A stretch of 58,687 nt of DNA from Bacteroidales bacterium. GTDB taxonomy: Bacteria > Bacteroidota > Bacteroidia > Bacteroidales > F082. Position 1 is the first letter of the stretch, and each line of letters opens with the position of its first letter. The stretch lies in assembly GCA_024400425.1 (NCBI GenBank), contig JAKSMV010000021.1, positions 1 through 58,687 of the forward strand, given 5' to 3'. The notes under the pieces are model-generated. The model worked only from the letters and a program-made list of their open reading frames with translations, searched no databases and was not told where the DNA came from. The translations under genes were made by a program, and so were the position numbers. Positions 50,602 to 58,687 of this stretch are shown in pieces.

Positions 50602-52247
50602 ATCTTCACAAACTTCGTGACTGACATGCTGCCATCACCATAGCGGAAGTTAATGAAATAAACGCCATTTTCAAGACTTGAAACTTCGTAATTCACGAGG
50701 CCTTCCATGCAGTTCTTTTCAGAAACCATGCGACCGCTCATATCGTAAACGGCAACCTGTGCGTCCTGATTCAAAGTGAAGGAAATCATATCCTTAGCAG
50801 GATTTGGATAGACGTTCAGCATGGTGCTTCCATTTTCAGCAACTGCCAAAGGCTCGGAAGCCATAATCAGCACATTATCGACTTCCCAAGCTGAAGCTGT
50901 TTCTGAATTGCAAGTGTAAACGAAGGCAATATAGAAGGTTTCGCCAGCAAAACTTTCAACATCAATTGCGCCTGATTCCACCCACTCGTAATTGCCAGTT
51001 GAATAGTCGAACATGTCAGTAATGTTTTCCCAAGTGAAATCGCTTGGTTCGCTTTGGCCATCATAATCGGTTGAAATCATGACTTGCAGAGGTTCGCCAT
51101 CGAATTTCATGGCAGTTGAGAAACTCATCATAATCGAAGCATATTCACCATTCATGGCAGGACTAATCAGCCAGTCTTCGTTTTCGTTATAGACGTTGTT
51201 GGCATAGCCGTTCATGTTGGCATAGCCATTGCCGTTGTAAGTCTTCTGCATCCAAGTCTGGTCGCCATAGACATCATAAGCGGTGAACACGCCAAGATCA
51301 GCATCGAAACCTTCATTCAGAAGGACATACACATCAGCAGTATTGGCTGTTGCCGTAGGATAAGTGCCGTCAGTTTTGTAATCGATGTTGGCACCGGCAT
51401 TGGTGTATGGGAAAATGGCGAAATGATAAGTGGTGTTGCCATTTAAATTGCTGAAAGTAACAGTCTGGACACCAGGATTCACATTGATAGCCATTTCGCT
51501 GTTCGGGACAGGGGTGCCATCGACAGGAACTGTGATGTTGCCTGTTGAAGCCACAACCAAATATCTGTCAGGCAGTTGAGCGCCTGTAGCATCATTCCAG
51601 GTCAAAGTGACATCAAGCATATCTGCATCGGCTGAGAAATTTGTCGGATAGTTGCTCGGTTCAGGGTTAACTTGGGCCTGACCAGCCTTGAAGAAATAAA
51701 CTTCAGCGTTGATGTTAGACGATTCCTTGTAGCAACCGAACAGTGGAGAGTTGTTGGTAGCATTCAAATTGAAACGCATATAGCATTGTTCCACAGCACC
51801 AAGTGAAACAGGAACACCAGCGCCGTTGGCGCCAATGGTAATATCCCACTTGCCGTTATCGGTAAGCGACGACTGAGTTTTTAAATAGTTGCCACCACCA
51901 GGAGCGTTCAGATAACCATCTTTAAGTGGGTCATAGATTGTCCATGCGCCGGCGCTGCCACCTAATTCAAACTCAAAGACTTCGGTTTGAGAATTTGGAT
52001 CGGTCGCGATGGTTGCAGTAACGGTACCGCCAGATTCAGAGACGCTGACAGCGTGACGGTTGTTGGATTTCTGATAACTCATGGCGTAAGCGTTGCCATC
52101 GTCATCGAAACCGACGAGAATATACTTTGCACCGGCTTCAAGGCCAGAGGCAGAAGTAACCATTGTGTAAGTATTCTGAGCGAAACTGCGTGCCGAAAAG
52201 ACCAGCATCAGTGCCAGCATACCAATTGAAAGTAAATTACGTTTCAT
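50598..52247 (-). CDS. T9SS-exported adhesin-like protein with jelly-roll domain
   Basis: I use the ATG at 52247 (549 residues), which starts the signal peptide MKRNLLSIGMLALMLVFSARSFAQ; the in-frame ATG at 52304 would add 19 residues of no signal value. An N-terminal beta domain (about 24-200) is followed by an FnIII unit (about 205-300), then a choice-of-anchor-J/DUF5017-like jelly roll (about 310-455: FDADLGVFTAYDVYGDQTW; ENEDWLISPAMN; ASAWEVDNVLI). The C-terminus is a T9SS sorting domain (NVYPNPAKDMISF, VYDMSGRMV, LENGVYFINF, KFVKM). It follows the NifU-like gene by 28 bp on the same strand. Confidence 0.88.
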   Translation of the reverse strand: MKRNLLSIGMLALMLVFSARSFAQNTYTMVTSASGLEAGAKYILVGFDDDGNAYAMSYQKSNNRHAVSVSESGGTVTATIATDPNSQTEVFEFELGGSAGAWTIYDPLKDGYLNAPGGGNYLKTQSSLTDNGKWDITIGANGAGVPVSLGAVEQCYMRFNLNATNNSPLFGCYKESSNINAEVYFFKAGQAQVNPEPSNYPTNFSADADMLDVTLTWNDATGAQLPDRYLVVASTGNITVPVDGTPVPNSEMAINVNPGVQTVTFSNLNGNTTYHFAIFPYTNAGANIDYKTDGTYPTATANTADVYVLLNEGFDADLGVFTAYDVYGDQTWMQKTYNGNGYANMNGYANNVYNENEDWLISPAMNGEYASIMMSFSTAMKFDGEPLQVMISTDYDGQSEPSDFTWENITDMFDYSTGNYEWVESGAIDVESFAGETFYIAFVYTCNSETASAWEVDNVLIMASEPLAVAENGSTMLNVYPNPAKDMISFTLNQDAQVAVYDMSGRMVSEKNCMEGLVNYEVSSLENGVYFINFRYGDGSMSVTKFVKM

Positions 52248-52275
52248 TTTTTCTAATATTTTGTTAAACAATTGA

Positions 52276-52530
52276 TTATAATTCCAATGATTGCACACGC
52301 TCAACGGCCTTGATTTCAGGAATAGCCTTTTTCATCACCGTTTCGATGCCGTTCTTGAGGGTCATAGTGCTGTGAGGGCAATTGCCGCAGGCGCCTGTCA
52401 ACTCCACCATAACGACCATATCGTCAGTGAGTTCCACAAAATTGACATCGCCGCCATCTTGTTGCAGATAAGGGCGCACCTGTTCCAACACGTTTTTCAC
52501 TTTGCGGAGGATGATCTCTTTATCTTCCAT
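52276..52530 (-). CDS. NifU-family Fe-S scaffold (C-terminal domain type)
   Basis: The 84-residue protein is the stand-alone NifU C-terminal domain. The cluster-binding CxxC is in GACGNCPHSTMTLKNGIE (near residues 47-64), and VRPYLQQDGGDVNFVEL is the usual start of the domain. It assembles or carries an Fe-S cluster. It is encoded 41 bp after mrp, whose product also handles Fe-S clusters. Confidence 0.93.
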   Translation of the reverse strand: MEDKEIILRKVKNVLEQVRPYLQQDGGDVNFVELTDDMVVMVELTGACGNCPHSTMTLKNGIETVMKKAIPEIKAVERVQSLEL

Positions 52531-52571
52531 TTGTTTGAAGTTTATTTGTTGAATTGTTTAGTTGTTTAGCA

Positions 52572-53594
52572 TCACTTAGCTTCGCGAATGACAGCTGCCG
52601 CTATTTCGTCAAATGCCTTTGTGACAGGCGAATCGGCATCGAGTGCCAGAGGCGTTCCCTTGTCGCCGCATTCGGCAATCTGCTCCACAATCGGAATCTG
52701 ACCCAGAAGTGGGATGTCAAGTTCCTCGGCGAACTTGCGCCCAGTTTCCTTGCCGAAAATGTAGTATTTCTTTTCAGGCATATCGCTCGGCACAAAATAG
52801 GCCATGTTCTCGACCAAACCGAACAACGGAATCTGCAAAGCCTTTTCCTTGAACATCATGGCCGCACGCAAGACATCGGCAAATGCAACTTGTTGAGGCG
52901 TGGTAACAACAACTGCTCCACTCACTTTAAACGACTGAGCCAAAGTAAGTTGAATATCACCCGTCCCAGGAGGCATATCGACAATCAAAAAGTCGAGTTC
53001 ACCCCAATGGGCATCGTTCATCAACTGGTTGAGGGCACTCGTTGCCATAGGTCCGCGCCAAATCAAAGGACGATTTGCATCGACAAAGAAACCAATGCTC
53101 ATCAGCTTGATGCCGTAACGTTCAAGCGGAATCATCACGGTTTTGCCGTCACGCTCGAAACATGCAGGACGCTCGTCGCCTGTGCCGAACATGGTAGGCA
53201 CCGAAGGACCGTAAATATCGGCATCAACCAAGCCTACGCGCTGGTTGGCACGCGCCAAAGCCACGGCCAAATTGGCTGCCACGGTCGATTTGCCGACACC
53301 GCCCTTGCCAGAAGCCACTGCAATGATGTGCTTCACCTTGGAAAGAGCCGTCTGTTCCTCGACCACCTTAATATCAATATTGATGTCGCCGAAAACCTCT
53401 TTCAAAGTACGGTTTGCAGCGTTGACCAAAATGTCGTTTTTCGGGTCATCGACATGCTCAACGACCAAATCAAAACGGATTCCGTCATCGCCAACCATCA
53501 GGTTTTCAACCATTTTCAGGGCAATAATATTGTCACCTTTCGGAAAATAGATGACATCCTTCAAAACTTCTAAAACATTTTCCTTTACTAACAT
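52572..53594 (-). CDS. mrp: Mrp/NBP35-family Fe-S carrier ATPase
   Basis: I use the ATG at 53594 (340 residues); the alternative at 53618 lies inside the -7 box. An N-terminal DUF59-like domain (to about 85) precedes the P-loop domain: VASGKGGVGKSTVAANLA is the deviant Walker A, VGLVDADIYGPSVPTMFG and DFLIVDMPPGTGDIQLT follow. The ENMAYFVPSDMPEKKYYIFG stretch lacks the CxxC pair that binds the bridging cluster in many Mrp proteins; I recall that Bacteroidota forms often lack it. It is the first gene of the minus-strand run that ends with the cobalamin adenosyltransferase. Confidence 0.92.
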   Translation of the reverse strand: MLVKENVLEVLKDVIYFPKGDNIIALKMVENLMVGDDGIRFDLVVEHVDDPKNDILVNAANRTLKEVFGDINIDIKVVEEQTALSKVKHIIAVASGKGGVGKSTVAANLAVALARANQRVGLVDADIYGPSVPTMFGTGDERPACFERDGKTVMIPLERYGIKLMSIGFFVDANRPLIWRGPMATSALNQLMNDAHWGELDFLIVDMPPGTGDIQLTLAQSFKVSGAVVVTTPQQVAFADVLRAAMMFKEKALQIPLFGLVENMAYFVPSDMPEKKYYIFGKETGRKFAEELDIPLLGQIPIVEQIAECGDKGTPLALDADSPVTKAFDEIAAAVIREAK

Positions 53595-53615
53595 GATAAA
53601 AAAACAAATTTGGGG

Positions 53616-53623
53616 CAAAGGTA
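53616..53623 (-). promoter_or_regulatory. Promoter -7 box of mrp
   Basis: TACCTTTG on the minus strand, 22 bp before the chosen ATG; divergent from the ybaK promoter. Confidence 0.6.
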
Positions 53624-53658
53624 AGAAAATTATTTGGTTTTGCTTTCCGAAAAAGCAT

Positions 53659-53666
53659 TACATTTG
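53659..53666 (+). promoter_or_regulatory. Promoter of ybaK
   Basis: TACATTTG with TTTG at 53633-53636, 22 bp upstream; the ATG at 53692 follows by 25 bp, supporting that start over an upstream one. Confidence 0.6.
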
Positions 53667-53691
53667 CCCAATTTTCAAAAAGCTCATCATC

Positions 53692-54177
53692 ATGGCAAAA
53701 GACAAAATCAACAAGACCAACGCCTGCCGCATACTCGACCAGAAAAAGATTGAATATGAACTGGTTCCTTACGAAGTGGATGAAACCGACTTAGGCGCGC
53801 AGCACATCGCCGACCAACTCGGCGAAGACATCAACCAAGTGTTCAAGACCTTGGTGCTGAAAGGCGACAAGATTGGCTATTTCGTGTGCGTCATTCCGGG
53901 CTGCGACGAAGTCGACCTGAAAAAAACCGCCAAAGCAACCTGCAACAAAAGCTGCGACCTGATTCCGATGAAAGAACTGCTCCCGCTGACGGGCTACATC
54001 CGTGGCGGCTGCTCGCCCGTGGGCATGAAGAAACCCTTCCCTACTTTCATTCACGAGACCTGCCAGCTGTTCGACTACATCTATGTGAGCGCCGGCGTGC
54101 GCGGCCTGCAATTCAAGCTGAAACCCGATGATTTAGTTCAGACCGTTGGAATGACTGTTGCGGATTTGACGATGTGA
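53692..54177 (+). CDS. ybaK: Cys-tRNA(Pro)/aminoacyl-tRNA deacylase YbaK
   Basis: The 161-residue editing enzyme removes wrongly attached amino acids from tRNA(Pro). YbaK features are YEVDETDLGAQHIADQLG, NQVFKTLVLKGDK, the conserved lysine region VDLKKTAKA, and GYIRGGCSPVGMKKPFPTFI with YVSAGVRGLQ. Length is normal. It has its own promoter and is followed by a converging DUF2442 gene. Confidence 0.92.
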   Translation: MAKDKINKTNACRILDQKKIEYELVPYEVDETDLGAQHIADQLGEDINQVFKTLVLKGDKIGYFVCVIPGCDEVDLKKTAKATCNKSCDLIPMKELLPLTGYIRGGCSPVGMKKPFPTFIHETCQLFDYIYVSAGVRGLQFKLKPDDLVQTVGMTVADLTM

Positions 54178-54189
54178 ACGGGAAAGATT

Positions 54190-54438
54190 TCACAGTGGCC
54201 GACCATATTCATAAATCGTATCACTTGCGAGGTCTATTCGGTCGTTCCAATAGACGCATGTGCGGCTCGAATCCAATTTCACCTGCTGCCAAAGTCCGTA
54301 AATCTGTTCAAGTCCTTTGAACTCCTCAATGGTGTCAATATCTTCCTTGACATCGTAACAGACTCGGAAACCATCATCAAAAGTCACAATCAATTTGTAA
54401 TCGCTCGCGGTTTCTATATTCTTAATCCTTGGAATCAT
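54190..54438 (-). CDS. DUF2442 family small protein
   Basis: I prefer the ATG at 54438 (82 residues, MIPRIKNIETASDYKLIVTF), because the alternative at 54459 would lie within a few bases of the transcription start expected from the -7 box at 54469. The pattern KLIVTFDDGFRVCYDV, then VKLDSSRTCVYWNDRIDLASDTIYEYG, is typical of DUF2442, small proteins often near toxin-antitoxin or HigB-like DUF4160 genes; no such partner is seen here. Function unknown. Confidence 0.8.
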   Translation of the reverse strand: MIPRIKNIETASDYKLIVTFDDGFRVCYDVKEDIDTIEEFKGLEQIYGLWQQVKLDSSRTCVYWNDRIDLASDTIYEYGRPL

Positions 54439-54468
54439 AATGGCGGCAATTTCTTCCAATTTTCACCG

Positions 54469-54476
54469 CAAAAATA
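54469..54476 (-). promoter_or_regulatory. Promoter -7 box of the DUF2442 gene
   Basis: TATTTTTG on the minus strand, 31 bp before the ATG at 54438. Confidence 0.5.
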
Positions 54477-54503
54477 GCATTTATTTCAAAAACAGGCAAA
54501 GAA

Positions 54504-54552
54504 AAACACAAATGACCGTGACGCAGCATTTTTGCTCCATTCACGGTCATTT
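54504..54552 (-). terminator. Terminator of purL
   Basis: A perfect 12-bp stem, AAATGACCGTGA (54510-54521) with TCACGGTCATTT (54541-54552), is followed on the minus strand by GTGTTTTTC. The loop holds a small AGCA/TGCT pair. It lies 23 bp beyond the purL stop. Confidence 0.8.
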
Positions 54553-54574
54553 GCGTTTATAAATGTGAATTCAA

Positions 54575-57500
54575 TTATTTCTTCGTCTTTTCTGCAATCC
54601 AATTCCTTGCATTGACGAAAGCCTCAATCCATGGCGACACTTCATCATTTTTGCGGTCGTCAGGATAGTAGGCCCACTGCCAAGGCAGGAAGGCACGCTC
54701 AAGGTGAGGCATCATGGCCAAATGGCGGCCATCGTTGGAGCAAATGCCAGCCACCGACCAGTCGCTGCCATTCGGGTTGCCCGGATATTCGTCCTGTCCG
54801 TAGGTCATCACGATATCGTATTGGTCGCGGTAGCATGGGAAATAGAAACGGCCTTCGCCGTGAGCAATCCACACACCGAGGCGACGTCCCGAAAGCGATG
54901 AGAGCATCACACTGTCGTTTTGCGCAATCTCGACATTCAGGAATGCCGATTCGAACTTATGGGAATCGTTGTGTTTCATCACCGGATGTTCCTCATGGTC
55001 AGGATAAAGCAGACCGAGTTCCATCATCAACTGACAACCGTTGCAGACGCCCAAACTCAAAGTGTCTTCGCGGGCATAGAAGTTATCGAGGGCTTTCTTA
55101 GCCTTTTCATTATAAAGGAATGCGCCAGCCCAACCCTTGGCGGAACCCAAGACATCGGAATTGGAGAAACCACCGACAAAGACAATCATGTTGACATCGG
55201 TCAAATCTTCGCGGCCCGAAGTCAAATCGGTCATGTGAATGTCCTTGACATCGAAACCGGCCAGATAAAGTGCGTAAGCCATTTCGCGGTCGCCGTTATC
55301 GCCCTTTTCGCGGATGATGGCAGCCTTGATGCCCGACTTCTTCCGGCGGTGCATATCAATGCCCAAATCGGCAGCCTTGCCAGTGAAATTACGGCCAAAA
55401 CTGTAATGCAGGTATTGGTTCTTGTAGTTCTGGAAACGTTCCAAAGCCTTGTGTTCGCCGCTCTGTTTTCTGTCGAGCAGATAGGACGACTTGAACCACA
55501 AATCGCGCAGAGCATCAATATCGAAGGTGCGGAGATGACCTTGATGGTCAATGACCAATTTGCGGGTTTTGGAAAGTGTACCGATTGCATTGAACTTCAC
55601 GCCAGCCTCACGCAACATCTGGCGGGCAACGCCATCGTTTTTCACTTGAATGACGACAGAAGGTCTTTCGCAGAAGAGAACCGCGAACAAATCTTCCTTG
55701 TCGAAATCTCTCAAATTGATGTTCATGCCGCCTTCGGTATTGGCGAAATTCATTTCCAACAAAGTGGTAATCAAGCCGCCAGCCGAAACATCGTGACCTG
55801 CAAGCACCAGACCTTCTTCGATCAGATGCTGAATGGCGTTGAATGCCTTTCTGAAATAGGCCGGACTCTTCACATCAGGCGTAACCTGACCCACAGCGCC
55901 GAGAGCCTGAGCAAAACTGCTGCCGCCCAAATTGAAGCCATCTTTCGAGAAGTCGATGTAAAGCAATTCGGAGTTTTCGTCTTGTTTCACGACTGGACGG
56001 ATGGTCTTGCGGACATTGCTCACTTCGCCAGCAGCCGAAACGATGACCGTGCCAGGAGCCACAACCTTTTCACCATCAGGATATTTCTGCGTCATGGAGA
56101 GGGAATCCTTACCCGTCGGGACATTGATGCCCAAAGCCACGCAATAGTCGCTCAAAGCCTTCACAGCCTGATAGAGACGTGCGGTTTCGCCTTCCTGCTT
56201 GGCAGGCCACATCCAGTTGGCACTCAACGAAATGCCCGTAAGATTGTCCTGAATCGGTGCCCAAACGATGTTCGTCAGAGCCTCGGAGACCGACAGACGT
56301 GAAGCGGCAGCCGGATTGATAAGACCGGCGATAGGCGCATGACCCAAAGCGGTGGCAATGCCACGGATGCCCTGATAGTCCAAAGCGCTGATGCCCAAGT
56401 TGCTCAACGGGAGTTGGAGTTCGCCTACGCACTGCTGCTGTGCCACGCGGCCCGTGACGGAACGGTCAACCTTGTTGGTCAACCAATCCTTGCATGCAAC
56501 AGCTTCAAGCTGAAGCACTTGCTCGACATATTTATGTAAATTACGCTTGTTGTAAGTGATTTTCTTGAAATGATATGGTTTCTCGGTGTCGTGCAAGACC
56601 GTCTTAGGCGCACTGCCGAAGAAATCGGAAATGGCGAGGTCGATAGGAGCCGTGCCTTTCTTGCGGGCAAAACGCAGACGCTCGTCGCCAGTCACTTTTC
56701 CGACTTCGTAATAAGGAGCACGTTCACGTTCAGCGGTTTCCTTGATGACCTTCAGGGCTTTCTTGTTGACCAGCAAACCCATGCGTTCCTGCGATTCGTT
56801 ACCGATGATTTCCTTATCGGACAAAGTCGGGTCGCCCACAGGCAGATTATCGACATAGACCACACCGCCGGCATCTTCAATCAGTTCGGAGAGGCAGTTC
56901 AAGTGACCGCCTGCGCCGTGATCGTGGATGGAACGGATTGGATTTTCATCGCTTTCGGCCATGGCACGAATCACGTTGGCCACGCGCTTCTGCATTTCAG
57001 GATTGGCGCGCTGCACGGCATTCAGTTCGATGGCGTTGCTGTATTGGCCCGTATCGACGCTCGAAACGGCGCCACCGCCCATACCGATGCGGTAGTTATC
57101 GCCGCCCAAGACCACGATGACATCACCTTCTTCAGGTTCCAGTTTCTTGGCATCTTCCTTTTTGGCAAAACCGATGCCACCGGCCAACATGATGACCTTA
57201 TCGTAGCCCAGACTTTGTCCTTCCTGATGTTCGAAAGTCAAAAGGCTGCCGTTGATGAGCGGCTGACCGAACTTGTTGCCGAAATCAGAGGCTCCGTTGG
57301 AAGCCTTGATAAGAATCTCTTCTGGAGTCTGATAGAGCCAAGGACGCGCTTCGCAATCCTTTTCCCACTCGCGGCCTTCCTCGGTGCGCGGATAGGATGT
57401 CATATAGACCGCAGTGCCGGCCAAAGGCAAACTGCCCTGACCGCCGGCCAAACGGTCGCGGATTTCGCCGCCGCTACCCGTAGCAGCACCATTGAAAGGC

Positions 57501-58267
57501 TCGACGGTGGTCGGGAAATTATGTGTTTCGGCTTTCAGCGAAATGATGGTGTCAATATCCTTAATCTGGAAATAATCAGCCTTGTTTTGGGTCTTTGGCG
57601 CAAACTGCTCGACTTTCGGGCCGAGGACAAAAGCCACATTATCCTTGTAAGCCGAGACCAATCTATTTGGATTTTCCTTCGAAGTCCGCTTGATGAGAGC
57701 AAACAAGGTGTTCGGCATCTTCTTTCCGTTGATGATGAAAGTGCCGTTGAAAATCTTGTGGCGGCAGTGCTCCGAGTTGACTTGAGCGAAGCCATACACC
57801 TCACTGTCAGTGAGTTTACGGCCAATCTTTTCCTCGATGCTCTTCAGATATGCCATTTCCTCCGGACTGAGGGCAAGACCTTCCTGCTGGTTGTACGACT
57901 CGATGTCATCGATATATTTCAAAGGTTCAGGCTGGCGGTCGATGAGGAAGACATTTTGGTCCAAATCCTTGTAACGCGCCTGCAGCATCGGGTCGTAAGG
58001 AGCATCCTGATTTTCGACCTTGTGGAATTCCTCGATGCGGATGATGCCCGCGAGGCCCATGTTCTGTGTGATTTCCACAGCATTGGTGCTCCAAGGCGTA
58101 ATCATCTCGCGGCGTGGGCCTACGAAATAGCCTTTCAGCGACTTTGGTGCGACCTGTTTAGCATTGCCAAACAGCCAGGAAAGCTTTTTGATGTCTTCAG
58201 GTGATTGCTCAATGCGCGTGTCAACTGCTATAACACGCTGATTATCAGATTGAAAAAAACATATCAT
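54575..58267 (-). CDS. purL: Phosphoribosylformylglycinamidine synthase, single-chain
   Basis: The 1230-residue enzyme makes FGAM in purine synthesis. It is the large single-chain form: an N-terminal PurS-like domain, a linker (YGFAQVNSEHCRHKIFNG), two AIR-synthetase-like halves (HNFPTTVEPFNGAATGSGGE; PTGKDSLSMTQKYPDGEK) and a C-terminal glutamine amidotransferase with the nucleophile cysteine in LGVCNGCQ (1072-1079) and the late HGEGRFYF. Length is normal and no frame break is seen. It is monocistronic with its own -7 box and terminator. Confidence 0.96.
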   Translation of the reverse strand: MICFFQSDNQRVIAVDTRIEQSPEDIKKLSWLFGNAKQVAPKSLKGYFVGPRREMITPWSTNAVEITQNMGLAGIIRIEEFHKVENQDAPYDPMLQARYKDLDQNVFLIDRQPEPLKYIDDIESYNQQEGLALSPEEMAYLKSIEEKIGRKLTDSEVYGFAQVNSEHCRHKIFNGTFIINGKKMPNTLFALIKRTSKENPNRLVSAYKDNVAFVLGPKVEQFAPKTQNKADYFQIKDIDTIISLKAETHNFPTTVEPFNGAATGSGGEIRDRLAGGQGSLPLAGTAVYMTSYPRTEEGREWEKDCEARPWLYQTPEEILIKASNGASDFGNKFGQPLINGSLLTFEHQEGQSLGYDKVIMLAGGIGFAKKEDAKKLEPEEGDVIVVLGGDNYRIGMGGGAVSSVDTGQYSNAIELNAVQRANPEMQKRVANVIRAMAESDENPIRSIHDHGAGGHLNCLSELIEDAGGVVYVDNLPVGDPTLSDKEIIGNESQERMGLLVNKKALKVIKETAERERAPYYEVGKVTGDERLRFARKKGTAPIDLAISDFFGSAPKTVLHDTEKPYHFKKITYNKRNLHKYVEQVLQLEAVACKDWLTNKVDRSVTGRVAQQQCVGELQLPLSNLGISALDYQGIRGIATALGHAPIAGLINPAAASRLSVSEALTNIVWAPIQDNLTGISLSANWMWPAKQEGETARLYQAVKALSDYCVALGINVPTGKDSLSMTQKYPDGEKVVAPGTVIVSAAGEVSNVRKTIRPVVKQDENSELLYIDFSKDGFNLGGSSFAQALGAVGQVTPDVKSPAYFRKAFNAIQHLIEEGLVLAGHDVSAGGLITTLLEMNFANTEGGMNINLRDFDKEDLFAVLFCERPSVVIQVKNDGVARQMLREAGVKFNAIGTLSKTRKLVIDHQGHLRTFDIDALRDLWFKSSYLLDRKQSGEHKALERFQNYKNQYLHYSFGRNFTGKAADLGIDMHRRKKSGIKAAIIREKGDNGDREMAYALYLAGFDVKDIHMTDLTSGREDLTDVNMIVFVGGFSNSDVLGSAKGWAGAFLYNEKAKKALDNFYAREDTLSLGVCNGCQLMMELGLLYPDHEEHPVMKHNDSHKFESAFLNVEIAQNDSVMLSSLSGRRLGVWIAHGEGRFYFPCYRDQYDIVMTYGQDEYPGNPNGSDWSVAGICSNDGRHLAMMPHLERAFLPWQWAYYPDDRKNDEVSPWIEAFVNARNWIAEKTKK

Positions 58268-58687
58268 AATAGCGGATATTTTGTTGCAACAATATGCCGC
58301 AAAGATAAGAGTTTTTGAAGAAGGAAAGACGATTTAGGGTGATTTATTTTGGCAACAATATACTTTGTCCTTTTTGTAACCAAAACATCCAAAACCCGCA
58401 AAACATTTCTCTTTCCGCCTCTGAATCTCGTAACCGCTCGATTCGAATCAGCCTTTCAGCTTTTTCAATTTACATCATGCAACCAAAAAAATTGGGAACT
58501 ATATACCTGATGGCACAAAAAGCATTTGCAACTTTCCTTCAACTGCCCCAAATGGATTTCATTGATGTTGCTTCTCGTAGTCGGCTTTGGCTTTCAGAAG
58601 TTCGCTGTAGTCGCCGAGGTTGGATGAATCATACCTTAATTCCGCAACACTTTGATTTAACTTTATTTATAAGTTCCTGAGCAACAA
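58268..58687. other. Region beyond purL with no clear gene
   Basis: After the purL promoter I see no supported gene. On the minus strand, 58559-58666 is an open stretch of 35 codons before a stop, reading VAELRYDSSNLGDYSELLKA near its end, which faintly resembles the C-terminal helix of TolC-type efflux proteins; it has a TAA upstream at 58667-58669 and could be chance or a decayed gene end. A plus-strand frame of 121 codons (58315-58680) has no family features. Confidence 0.4.
58300..58307 (-). promoter_or_regulatory. Promoter -7 box of purL
   Basis: TATCTTTG on the minus strand, 33 bp before the purL start. No -33 TTTG was found. Confidence 0.55.

Noticed and set aside
52554..53573. A 339-codon plus-strand open frame opposite mrp
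   Set aside because: Antisense shadow of a clear Mrp protein; no family features and many rare-residue runs.
54920..58204. Plus-strand open frames of 460 and 544 codons opposite purL
   Set aside because: Unusually long, but PurL is intact and full-length on the minus strand, and the opposite frames have no signal, domain or promoter.
58315..58680. A 121-codon plus-strand open frame after purL
   Set aside because: It starts inside the purL promoter region and has no family features; composition is unlike the other genes.

Overview
The window looks like a piece of the chromosome of a Bacteroidales bacterium (phylum Bacteroidota); I cannot resolve it to family. The evidence is four complete secreted proteins with type IX secretion (T9SS) C-terminal sorting domains carrying a YPNP motif, a complete Bat (aerotolerance) operon, DUF6029 and Omp28-type envelope proteins, an ECF sigma/FecR pair, and promoters with the Bacteroidota -7 box TAnnTTTG (for example TATCTTTG, TACTTTTG, TATTTTTG) in many intergenic gaps. 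I see no rRNA, tRNA, CRISPR array, phage or transposase gene.

Layout. 1-3202: the 5' part of a large secreted adhesin on the minus strand, then about 850 bp of non-coding DNA rich in palindromes. 3203-6163: a T9SS-exported Asp-box propeller protein. 6326-15719: an eight-gene minus-strand operon moxR, DUF58, a BatD-like membrane protein, batA, batB, batC, batD, batE. 15947-19450: an orphan lipoprotein, aspartokinase and an alanine/sodium symporter on plus. 19473-20745: a beheaded DUF4143 ATPase next to trmO. 20720-27298: a minus-strand run of a TlpA thioredoxin, a DUF6029 barrel, an Omp28-like lipoprotein, an MBOAT O-acyltransferase and an SGNH-like partner. 27364-35275: housekeeping genes (manA, M20 amidohydrolase, mtnN, a LOG/P-loop kinase fusion with a dCMP deaminase, rbfA, a LolE-type permease, rsmA). 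35320-38431: a TPR protein, a small lipoprotein, rpmA and rplU. 38614-47358: a plus-strand locus of ECF sigma factor, FecR-type anti-sigma, an STN-domain barrel protein and two giant T9SS proteins. 47518-54438: a minus-strand run mrp, nifU-like, T9SS adhesin, unknown secreted protein, methyltransferase-like protein and cobalamin adenosyltransferase, with ybaK on plus and DUF2795 and DUF2442 genes. 54575-58267: purL.

Three things stand out. First, the ECF/FecR locus has no SusC/SusD pair: the sensor position is held by a small STN-plus-barrel protein and the likely outputs are two surface proteins, so it reads as a compact, self-contained cell-surface signalling module. Second, BatC carries four extra beta-rich repeats and a polyglutamine stretch between its TPR part and its usual C-terminus. 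Third, several families of small dispersed repeats are present: a palindrome with GAGACGCG arms at four places, a 148-bp three-stem element, and three arrays of imperfect heptanucleotide repeats, two of them inside reading frames (aspartokinase and the BatD-like protein). A LOG-kinase fusion beside dCMP deaminase is a further candidate for new nucleotide metabolism. Functions are read from motifs and remembered families; no database search was run.
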